Part shown: positions 1 to 4,409 of the stretch, one piece after another | Position numbering within the stretch: position 1 is the stretch's first letter | Layout of the letters: every line of letters begins with the position of its first letter | Assembly: GCA_021781855.1 (NCBI GenBank) | Contig: JAJXWC010000125.1 | Span: forward strand, 1 to 6,631 | Source: Bacillota bacterium | GTDB taxonomy: Bacteria; Bacillota; Bacilli; Lactobacillales; Streptococcaceae | Reading direction: 5' to 3' | Length of the DNA: 6,631 nt | Program-made: the position numbers and the translations under genes | The notes under the pieces: model-generated | What the model was told of the DNA's origin: nothing | Databases searched by the model: none | What the model saw: only the letters and a program-made list of their open reading frames with translations

Positions 1-692
1 ATAACCATTGTTGCCCCAAAACGAATGGACTTTGCGATATCACCATGTGTACGGATACCTCCATCTGCAATAATCGGTTTGCTTGCCGCCTTGGCACACC
101 ACCGTACTGCTGCAAGTTGCCAACCGCCTGTTCCAAAACCTGTTTTGACTTTGGTAATGCAGACTTTTCCAGGCCCAATGCCGACTTTTGTCGCATCAGC
201 ACCTGCATTCTCCAATTCTCGAACAGCTTCTGGCGTCCCAACATTTCCTGCGATAACAAAAACTTGCGGCATCAGACGCTTAATAAGCTGAATCATATCA
301 ATGACACTGTTTGCATGTCCATGAGCAATATCAATCGTAATAAATTCAGGAATAATTGCTTTTTCAGACAGCTCTCGAACAAAAGCGTGTTCATCTTTTT
401 TCACACCAACCGAGATTGACGCAATCAGGCCTTTTTCATGCATTTTTTGAATGAAAGCAACTCTATTTTCTGCTTCAAAACGATGCATAATGTAAAAATA
501 ACCTTCTTTTGCTAACATTTCAGCAATTGAATCATCAATAATTGTCTGCATATTTGCTGGTACAACGGGAATTTTAAAAGTATATTTCCCCAGTTTTACT
601 GACGTATCCGCTTCAGAGCGGCTGTCAATTACGCATTTATTCGGGATAAGCTGAATGTCTTCATAGTCAAAAACTGAATTTAAACTGTTCAT
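1..692 (-). CDS. guaC: GMP reductase, 3' end missing
   Basis: GuaC converts GMP to IMP with NADPH and release of ammonia, returning guanine nucleotides to the IMP branch point in the cytoplasm. The first 230 codons are present; the window edge removes the rest (about 100 residues, judging by the usual 325-330 residue length). The protein opens MNSLNSVFDYEDIQLIPNK, the usual IMPDH/GMPR barrel start. The active-site loop GIGPGKVCITKVKTGFG lies at about residues 171-187, with catalytic Cys178. It is followed by ADGGIRTHGDIAKS, the phosphate-binding loop. The TGFGTGGWQLAA wording is that of the Firmicutes-type GMP reductase rather than IMP dehydrogenase. The ATG start (690-692) has GGAG eight bases upstream. 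An upstream PurBox suggests PurR control. The reading frame is intact as far as it can be seen. Confidence 0.95.
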   Translation of the reverse strand, partial: MNSLNSVFDYEDIQLIPNKCVIDSRSEADTSVKLGKYTFKIPVVPANMQTIIDDSIAEMLAKEGYFYIMHRFEAENRVAFIQKMHEKGLIASISVGVKKDEHAFVRELSEKAIIPEFITIDIAHGHANSVIDMIQLIKRLMPQVFVIAGNVGTPEAVRELENAGADATKVGIGPGKVCITKVKTGFGTGGWQLAAVRWCAKAASKPIIADGGIRTHGDIAKSIRFGATMV

Positions 693-730
693 TTAAAATG
701 CTCCATCAATTTATTACAGAAAGACCGACC

Positions 731-782
731 AAGCCCAGCGGGCTTCGCTAGTTTGGCGATAAATTATCTTCTGCTCCCAAAC
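731..782 (-). other. Structured 5' leader of guaC (two hairpins)
   Basis: The predicted guaC leader is about 100 nt. It contains GTTTGG/CCAAAC (751-756 with 777-782), which encloses a GATAA/TTATC self-complementary core. This is followed by a tight stem AAGCCC-GCT-GGGCTT (731-745). A shorter stem AGCG/CGCT overlaps the second hairpin and would exclude it. Neither hairpin is followed by a U-run, so they are not terminators, and the conserved core of a purine riboswitch is absent. The function is unknown and the folding could be incidental. Confidence 0.35.
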
Positions 783-797
783 CTTCCTTACTTACTT

Positions 798-808
798 ATT
801 TTATCGCA
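798..808 (-). promoter_or_regulatory. Predicted guaC promoter (-10)
   Basis: On the minus strand TAAAAT (798-803) matches five of six bases of TATAAT, with a TG at 807-808. No recognisable -35 hexamer lies 16-18 bases upstream. A poor -35 box is expected for a promoter that needs the PurR activator. The predicted start site is near 791, exactly 76 bases from the centre of the PurBox. Confidence 0.5.
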
Positions 809-819
809 TTTTTTAGTAA

Positions 820-853
820 AAAATAGAAAAATTCTGCAAAAAAATGCAGAATT
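820..853 (-). terminator. Rho-independent terminator of the TIGR01906 gene
   Basis: A perfect 9-bp stem (830-838 with 845-853) has a six-base loop and, on the minus strand, is followed by TTTTCTATTTTTT. It lies about 30 bp past the stop codon of the membrane protein gene. It would end the thioesterase-HAD-membrane protein transcript and separate it from guaC. Confidence 0.85.
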
Positions 854-860
854 CATTCAT

Positions 861-873
861 ATTGTTCGGAAAT
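861..873 (-). promoter_or_regulatory. PurBox (PurR activator site) for guaC
   Basis: The minus strand reads ATTTCCGAACAAT, a perfect match to the lactococcal PurBox consensus AWWWCCGAACWWT. In Lactococcus lactis PurR is an activator that responds to PRPP, and its box normally sits near -76. Here the centre (867) is 76 bases from the start site predicted from the -10 box. The site lies between the stop codon and the terminator of the preceding gene, so that gene's transcript runs over it. Confidence 0.8.
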
Positions 874-882
874 AGCTTAGCT

Positions 883-1506
883 TTATCTTTTATTTAATTT
901 TTTTATCCGTGAATAGCCTTTTTGATAAAGTAAAAAGAAAATCAACTCATAAACAATGACAAAAACAAGAAAAGTATGCATAAAATATTGCTCAGGTAAG
1001 ACATTAATAATTGGGTCAACAACTGGATTAAAAATCCAAGTGTTATCTCGAAAAAGTACTTCGTGAAAATAAATGAAAAAATTATCAAAGCCGATAAGCA
1101 CCGCAATAATACCGAGTGCTAACGGAAAAATCATGACAATCCGCAAGCCGTTATGAAAAACGATGCGCAAATTTTCCTTAATAAAAATAACAAAGGCAGG
1201 AATAAGCACGATTGTCAATACTAGTGCTAACATGAACAGATTTTTTACTTCTGAAAAATGTTTCAAACCACTTGCTGATGATGGAAAATCAGGCATATTC
1301 AGGTGGGCAATAAATGGATTAAGCAAATAATCCATGAGAACTAAGAAATTATGCCAAAGGGTTTGAGCGCTCATTTGCGCTACATTTGCCAACTGGTACC
1401 ATTGAATTTCCAATCCAAAAAGCGGAATGGCAAGCAATACAGTTGCCGTTACCGAGATGGCGATAACCCAGAGTATTGTTAAGCTAAAGATAATTTTGTC
1501 GCGCAT
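883..1506 (-). CDS. TIGR01906 (DUF1461) family integral membrane protein
   Basis: A 207-residue membrane protein of unknown function. Four hydrophobic helices are visible at about residues 5-29, 90-109, 123-146 and 177-195. Two conserved loops are recognisable from streptococcal relatives: MPDFPSSASGLKHFSEVKNL (71-90), and the stretch after helix 3 with GFDNFF, NTWIFNP and DPIINVLPEQYFMHTF (up to about 179). The C-terminus is basic (YSRIKKLNKR) and probably cytoplasmic. The ATG at 1504-1506 was chosen because its N-terminus lines up with relatives. An in-frame TTG at 1525-1527 would add seven residues; neither start has a good Shine-Dalgarno site. It is the last gene of the unit with the HAD phosphatase and thioesterase, and its terminator follows directly. 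The family assignment is firm but the biochemical role is not known. Confidence 0.85.
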   Translation of the reverse strand: MRDKIIFSLTILWVIAISVTATVLLAIPLFGLEIQWYQLANVAQMSAQTLWHNFLVLMDYLLNPFIAHLNMPDFPSSASGLKHFSEVKNLFMLALVLTIVLIPAFVIFIKENLRIVFHNGLRIVMIFPLALGIIAVLIGFDNFFIYFHEVLFRDNTWIFNPVVDPIINVLPEQYFMHTFLVFVIVYELIFFLLYQKGYSRIKKLNKR

Positions 1507-1530
1507 TTTTACTTTTTCTTTCTTCAACCA

Positions 1531-1696
1531 AGCAAGTGCTTACCTTCTCCGCTCTTTACATATAGCGGAATAAGGAGCACCTTCTCATTTCACTGCGCTG
1601 TCCATCTTCGTTAAGATAAGAAGAACGGCAAGTTTTGCTTTTCTGAGACAGCGTACAATCAGATATCGGTAAGGAGAAAATTCCTTACCAACGAAG
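1531..1696. repeat. Palindrome-rich intergenic element A
   Basis: This gap between the HAD and membrane protein genes is almost entirely self-complementary. It contains an interrupted hairpin at 1536-1580 (GTGCT, CCTT and TCCGCT pairing with AGCGGA, AAGG and AGCAC). It also contains a perfect 8-bp inverted repeat GGTAAGGA/TCCTTACC at 1668-1689. Two longer-range pairs, CGCTGTC/GACAGCG (1596-1602, 1647-1653) and CTTCGTT/AACGAAG (1606-1612, 1690-1696), cross each other. Its first bases, AGCAAGTGC, match the start of element B, and 1598-1612 is a 15-bp inverted copy of 2728-2742 in element B. No T-run follows any stem. No open reading frame was recognised. Confidence 0.55.
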
Positions 1697-1728
1697 CGAC
1701 TCTTCAAATTCTTGACGGAATTATCAAA

Positions 1729-2496
1729 TCAGATTTCCCATTTGTCAAGACTGTCAAGCACATACGTAGGCGCTACTGGAAGCTTGGGAACTTCTTCTGC
1801 TTTTGTAAATCCTGTAGTGACTAGCAATGCGTCAATTCCGTTGTCCAAGCCCGTGCGGATATCTGTCAAATAATTATCTCCTACCATAAGTAATTCTTCT
1901 TTCGGCAAGCCGATTTTTTCAACTGCTTTATCCGCGATAATTGCTTCAGGTTTACCGATATAAGTTGCTTTGATTCGTGTTGCAGCCTCAAGCAGAGCAA
2001 CAACTGAACCTGCTCCCGGCAAAAGCCCGCGCTCACTTGGCAAATTCAAATCAGGATTTGTGCCGATAAAAACGGCACCTTTTTGGATAGCAAACGTCGC
2101 CAATGCTAACATTTCATAAGTCAAATCCGTATCAAGCGCAACTACAACGTAAGCCGGATTTTCTCGTTCTTTTTTGTAGCCTGCTTCATAAATTGCTTCT
2201 TTCAACCCATCTTCACCGATGATATAGACTGTTTTTTCGAGTCCCAAATCATTCATGTAGTCAACAGTAGCAAGACTTGCTGTATAAATTGTTTCTTCGG
2301 GCGTATCAATATTGAACATCGTACGCAAGCGTTTTTGAACGACTTTGGGTGATTTGGTTGTATTATTTGTTACGAGCAAATAGGGAATTTGAGCATCTTG
2401 CAACCGATGAATGAAATTCTCACCAGCTGGAATACGGTTATTTCCCATATAAATTGTACCGTCAAGGTCAATTAAATAGCCTTTATATTTTTTCAT
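1729..2496 (-). CDS. NagD/YutF-like HAD-IIA phosphatase (TIGR01457)
   Basis: A cytoplasmic haloacid dehalogenase-superfamily phosphatase of 255 residues, the normal length for the subfamily. All four HAD motifs are present: DLDGT at 10-14 (nucleophile Asp10, acid/base Asp12), LVTNN at 41-45 (Thr43), Lys182 in YIGKPEA, and VGDNYLTDIRTG at 205-216 (Asp207, Asp212). The C2A-type cap lies between motifs II and III, and GTNPDLNLPSERGLLPGAGS (145-164) is typical of the NagD/4-nitrophenylphosphatase group. Relatives hydrolyse nucleotide monophosphates or other small phosphate esters; the true substrate here cannot be read from sequence. The ATG start has only a weak AGAAAG upstream. It follows the thioesterase on the same strand with no terminator between, so the two are probably cotranscribed. 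Confidence 0.93.
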   Translation of the reverse strand: MKKYKGYLIDLDGTIYMGNNRIPAGENFIHRLQDAQIPYLLVTNNTTKSPKVVQKRLRTMFNIDTPEETIYTASLATVDYMNDLGLEKTVYIIGEDGLKEAIYEAGYKKERENPAYVVVALDTDLTYEMLALATFAIQKGAVFIGTNPDLNLPSERGLLPGAGSVVALLEAATRIKATYIGKPEAIIADKAVEKIGLPKEELLMVGDNYLTDIRTGLDNGIDALLVTTGFTKAEEVPKLPVAPTYVLDSLDKWEI

Positions 2497-2598
2497 TATT
2501 TCTTTCTATAACTTAATTAATATTTAACTTAGCAAGTGCCCGCTATCTACGCACTTTGTGCTACGAAAGATGAGAGCTTCACTCTCTCTATCCGCAAC

Positions 2599-2623
2599 CT
2601 CAACAGTACACTGTACTGTTGAG
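2599..2623. repeat. 25-bp perfect palindrome
   Basis: CTCAACAGTACA and its exact reverse complement TGTACTGTTGAG are separated by one base. The right arm core GTACTGTTGAG occurs again at 3602-3612 in element C. In RNA it would give a stem of about 11 bp with a tiny loop. There is no T-run beside it, so it is not an intrinsic terminator. Confidence 0.85.
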
Positions 2624-2639
2624 CTGTTGAGCTATTGAA
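2616..2639 (+). repeat. 8-bp tandem repeat, three units
   Basis: Two exact copies of CTGTTGAG are followed by CTATTGAA (6 of 8 matching). The first unit is the end of the 25-bp palindrome, so the array probably grew by slippage from the palindrome arm. Confidence 0.7.
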
Positions 2640-2758
2640 CCGTCGATGCTCACTACGCCACTAAAGCAGCTAGAGTGAAATCGACAACGTAATGAAGTGG
2701 AGTTAGAGCGAATGGATAGTGTAGCGCAACGAAGATGGACAGGATGACCTGTTGTCAC

Positions 2759-3499
2759 TTATTCTGAATAAGTCGCTTCATCCCAAATAATTTCAATTTG
2801 TGCACTACCATTATTAATATCATGGGTACTATACTGTTCTGATAACTCCGTCAAAACCACAACTTCATCACCGTAAAGCACTTCATGATTGTATTTGATA
2901 TAAACCTTTAACGGTTGATGCTGCTCACGAAAATCAAAATCAAGCGTATCTGCGGCCCAATCATAATACTTTGCGTTGTTAACATGACCATTCATGTCCA
3001 AATCCGAAAAACGTACTGGATAGCTCATTTTAAGTGGATTTTTCATCTCATCAATTTTGAGGAATTTATGTGGACGAAGAATTTTACTGATTTTTTCAGA
3101 TTCGTAGGGTGCAACAATTTCATCCAAAACACGCTCAATTTTGCGACTGTCTTTATCCATCAAAACCCACGTGGACTGAACTTTTACAAGTAAATTTCCT
3201 GCTGTATCTTTGAACCAAAAATTCCGATAACAAAAGAATTTATTATAACTCACAGCTTCCGTTTCAATCACAATCGCTTCACTAAAACGTGGTAATCTTT
3301 TTATTTCTAACTCGTACTCAATAACCGCCCAGAAATAATTGAATTGCTCAGCAACCCAAACATCACTTCTTCCAAGTCGCATTGATTGTTCACCTGAAAT
3401 CTGCAAAGCTACAGCCAATAAACTCGACACTTTCATGTTTTTAAATCTGTCACTTTCATAAAAAGGGACATTATAATTTTCTGAATACCTAATTCCCAT
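2759..3499 (-). CDS. Acyl-ACP thioesterase (FatA/FatB-like family)
   Basis: A 246-residue cytoplasmic thioesterase with two hot-dog domains, predicted to release free fatty acids from acyl-ACP. The N-terminal half carries the family pattern (NVPFYESDRF; LQISGEQSMRLGRSD at 33-46; FWFKD and STWVLMD around 94-115). The C-terminal half has the catalytic segment SDLDMNGHVNNAKYYDW (165-181), giving Asp168, Asn170 and His172, and Glu206 in NHEVLYGD fits the fourth catalytic position. The chain length released cannot be predicted. The ATG at 3497-3499 is preceded by AGGGGG four bases away and is preferred over an in-frame TTG 15 bp upstream that includes the ribosome site in the coding region. It is the first gene of a probable unit with the HAD phosphatase and TIGR01906 protein, a set also seen together in streptococci. 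Confidence 0.93.
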   Translation of the reverse strand: MGIRYSENYNVPFYESDRFKNMKVSSLLAVALQISGEQSMRLGRSDVWVAEQFNYFWAVIEYELEIKRLPRFSEAIVIETEAVSYNKFFCYRNFWFKDTAGNLLVKVQSTWVLMDKDSRKIERVLDEIVAPYESEKISKILRPHKFLKIDEMKNPLKMSYPVRFSDLDMNGHVNNAKYYDWAADTLDFDFREQHQPLKVYIKYNHEVLYGDEVVVLTELSEQYSTHDINNGSAQIEIIWDEATYSE

Positions 3500-3523
3500 T
3501 TTTCCCCCTATCAAAATAATCTT

Positions 3524-3529
3524 ATTTTA
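3524..3529 (-). promoter_or_regulatory. Possible -10 box for the thioesterase unit
   Basis: TAAAAT on the minus strand matches five of six bases of the consensus and would start RNA near 3517, 18 bases before the ATG and just before the AGGGGG site. No good -35 is seen. The hairpin of element C (3535-3559) occupies that position. A promoter is needed here because a terminator lies upstream, but this exact assignment is weak. Confidence 0.35.
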
Positions 3530-3534
3530 CCTAT

Positions 3535-3612
3535 CAAGTGCATGTCATATACGCACTTGTTGCTTCTTCCCTTGATACCAAAACCAAGCGCGAAGAAAGT
3601 AGTACTGTTGAG
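3535..3612 (+). repeat. Intergenic repeat element C (related to B)
   Basis: Starts with CAAGTGC-N11-GCACTTG (3535-3541 with 3553-3559), the same design and loop length as in element B, and continues with a TGCT-C block like B. A middle hairpin pairs TTCTTC with GAAGAA and CTTG with CAAG. It ends with GTACTGTTGAG (3602-3612), identical to 2613-2623. It can be read as a shorter copy (78 bp) of the first 91 bp of element B. It lies upstream of the thioesterase gene. Confidence 0.55.
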
Positions 3613-3637
3613 ATGAACTAATTACTTTAATTTTAAC

Positions 3638-3660
3638 AAAAAAATCCTGAGATTTCAGGG
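3638..3660 (-). terminator. Rho-independent terminator of the dCMP deaminase gene
   Basis: CCTGA (3646-3650) pairs with TCAGG (3655-3659) across a four-base loop. The stem can be lengthened by a wobble pair and an A/T tract reaching the stop codon. On the minus strand it is followed by seven T residues. It is also flanked by T-runs on the plus strand, so it could work in both directions, though no plus-strand gene is seen. Confidence 0.85.
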
Positions 3661-3663
3661 TTT

Positions 3664-4104
3664 TTAGATTTTTTCGCAAGCAATAGCCAAAGTCTCAATC
3701 AGTTGCTCTTCGTATGGGTCTTTCGCATGATACTCATCAATGTATTTAATTTCTTTTACTCCGGCCGCAATCACGAGCTTCAAGCAGGCTAAACAAGGAA
3801 ATAAAGTCGTGTATAAAATTGCATTTTCAGGTGAAACACCATGTTTGGCCGCTTGAGCAATCGCATTTTGTTCTGCGTGAACAGTTGCCACACAATGACC
3901 GTATTTGTCCTCTGTGCAGCCGACATCAGTACAATGCGGCATTCCAGAAACTGCGCCGTTGTAGCCTGTTGACAAAAGCTGCCCACTTGGACTGACCAAC
4001 AGTGCTCCAACTTGCGCATGATTGCAAGTCGAACGTTTTGCAACCACTTGGACAATTTCTTTGAAATATTCATCCTTACTTGGACGCACAAATTTTTCTA
4101 CCAT
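3664..4104 (-). CDS. comEB: dCMP deaminase (ComEB family)
   Basis: A zinc-dependent deoxycytidylate deaminase of 146 residues, which deaminates dCMP to dUMP, the thymidylate synthase substrate. The catalytic site is complete: HAEQNA at 76-81 (zinc ligand His76, proton shuttle Glu78) and PCLAC at 103-107 (zinc ligands Cys104 and Cys107). Further family marks are STCNHAQVGALLV (25-37), TGYNG (46-50) and GMPHCTDVGC (54-63), where extra Cys/His residues resemble the structural zinc site of this family. The ATG at 4102-4104 has a perfect AAAGGAG six bases upstream; a longer in-frame start upstream has no such site. It has its own terminator and a long structured leader, so it is probably monocistronic. 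The ComEB name comes from its place in the Bacillus comE operon; nothing here links this copy to competence. Confidence 0.93.
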   Translation of the reverse strand: MVEKFVRPSKDEYFKEIVQVVAKRSTCNHAQVGALLVSPSGQLLSTGYNGAVSGMPHCTDVGCTEDKYGHCVATVHAEQNAIAQAAKHGVSPENAILYTTLFPCLACLKLVIAAGVKEIKYIDEYHAKDPYEEQLIETLAIACEKI

Positions 4105-4264
4105 GATAAACTCCTTTCTATGGCTCAACCAGCGCCTGACGACAAGCAAGCTTGTCTTACAGTCACTCGCACAGCCTTCAACTTAGCAAATGCGTAAATA
4201 GCACTTGCCACTCGATTTGCCAACTTGTTGGCTTGACGAAACAGAAATAGACTTCGGCTCCTAT
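4105..4264 (-). other. Structured 5' leader of the dCMP deaminase gene
   Basis: If transcription starts at the promoter at 4272-4280, the leader is about 160 nt. It holds three small stems: GCCAAC/GTTGGC (4219-4232), GCAAGTGC-TATTTAC-GCATTTGC (4186-4208, a relative of the repeats in B and C, closed by one G-U pair), and GACAAGC/GCTTGTC (4141-4156) with a two-base centre. No U-run follows any of them. No known riboswitch was recognised. Confidence 0.4.
4186..4208 (-). repeat. Inverted copy of the CAAGTGC hairpin repeat
   Basis: On the minus strand it reads GCAAGTGC, TATTTAC, GCATTTGC. This resembles AGCAAGTGC..TATCTACGCACTTTG of element B on the opposite strand, with a loop four bases shorter. 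It is the third member of the hairpin family in the window, here inside the deaminase leader. Confidence 0.5.
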
Positions 4265-4280
4265 GAACTCAATTATATCA
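4249..4280 (-). repeat. Direct repeat, copy 2 (promoter plus start region)
   Basis: 32 bp that match 4368-4399 at 27 positions in the same orientation. The shared part includes the extended -10 box, TATAATTGAGTT, AGGAGC and GAAG. The copies are 119 bp apart. This copy lies upstream of the dCMP deaminase gene. Confidence 0.85.
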
Positions 4281-4300
4281 AGATGTGAACAGGAGCGCAA
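4272..4300 (-). promoter_or_regulatory. Promoter P2, likely for the dCMP deaminase gene
   Basis: TGATATAAT (4272-4280) on the minus strand is a perfect extended -10. TTGCGC (4295-4300) with a 17-bp spacer is a three-of-six -35. The predicted start is about 4264, giving RNA beginning near ATAGGAGCCGAAG. The -35 hexamer lies inside the left arm of the long inverted repeat. Confidence 0.7.
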
Positions 4301-4383
4301 TGAAGACTTGAAAAATAGGAAATCTTGGGTTTTTGCGCAGCAAGGTTCCAAGATTTATCTTTTTTCCAGTCTTCAGCTCCTGT
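4289..4383 (-). ncRNA. 95-nt imperfect hairpin; muramidase terminator or small RNA
   Basis: Arms 4289-4328 and 4348-4383 pair over 31 of 36 positions: ACAGGAGC and TGAAGACT perfectly, then GAAAAA, then AAATCTTGG at the loop end, with a four-base bulge. The 19-base loop has its own TTGC/GCAA stem. On the minus strand the inner stem is followed by TTTCCTATTTTTC, so it can act as a terminator for the muramidase gene ending at 4410. The plus strand also has a T-run after the inner stem. Promoter P1 predicts a start at 4383-4384, at the first paired base, which would make a self-folding RNA of about 75 to 95 nt. That RNA is an inference; the inverted repeat itself is plain in the sequence. Confidence 0.5.
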
Positions 4384-4399
4384 AAACTCAATTATACCA
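4368..4399 (-). repeat. Direct repeat, copy 1 (promoter plus start region)
   Basis: The partner of 4249-4280, in the same orientation and with 27 of 32 bases equal. It covers promoter P1 and the outer half of the right arm of the long inverted repeat. Confidence 0.85.
4391..4399 (-). promoter_or_regulatory. Promoter P1 (extended -10)
   Basis: TGGTATAAT on the minus strand is a perfect extended -10 box, 10 bp past the muramidase stop codon. No good -35 is seen, which extended -10 promoters can tolerate. The predicted start (4383-4384) coincides with the first base of the long hairpin. Confidence 0.55.
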
Positions 4400-4409
4400 A
4401 AATTGTAGA

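Larger units (their letters stand above)
2531..2749. repeat. Palindrome-rich intergenic element B
   Basis: The 262-bp gap between thioesterase and HAD genes is made of short inverted and direct repeats. In order: CAAGTGC-N11-GCACTT hairpin (2533-2556); a near-perfect 25-bp palindrome (2599-2623); tandem CTGTTGAG units (2616-2639); an interrupted hairpin GTCGA..TCACT/AGTGA..TCGAC (2642-2685); the 15-bp segment shared with element A (2728-2742); and ACAGG-ATGA-CCTGT (2739-2752) just past the thioesterase stop. Two imperfect direct copies, GTGCTACGAAAGATG and GCGCAACGAAGATG, bracket most of it. No protein gene or T-run terminator is seen. It resembles a composite of small non-coding repeats. Confidence 0.6.

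Noticed and set aside
45..419. Long plus-strand open frame opposite guaC.
   Set aside because: It is antisense to a well-conserved GMP reductase frame and has no ribosome site or recognisable protein features.
731..790. Possible purine riboswitch before guaC.
   Set aside because: The conserved junction and loop sequences of the guanine/adenine riboswitch are absent, and no terminator stem follows.
1668..1689. GGTAAGGA/TCCTTACC as terminator of the HAD gene.
   Set aside because: The stem is perfect but no T-run follows on the minus strand, so it is listed as part of repeat element A.
2570..2638. A 22-codon plus-strand open frame inside element B, starting at the ATG in GAAAGATGAGAG.
   Set aside because: No properly spaced ribosome site, and the frame runs through the palindrome and tandem repeats. 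Not a credible gene.
3500..3514. Upstream TTG start for the thioesterase.
   Set aside because: It would place the AGGGGG ribosome site inside the coding region; ATG 3499 fits the family start.
3542..3616. A 24-codon plus-strand open frame inside element C (MSYTHLLLLPLIPKPSAKKV...).
   Set aside because: No Shine-Dalgarno site or promoter, and it starts in the loop of the repeat hairpin; hydrophobic wording alone is not evidence.
4105..4149. Longer in-frame N-terminus for the dCMP deaminase.
   Set aside because: A perfect AAAGGAG site six bases before the ATG at 4104 fixes the start, and the extra residues do not resemble the family.
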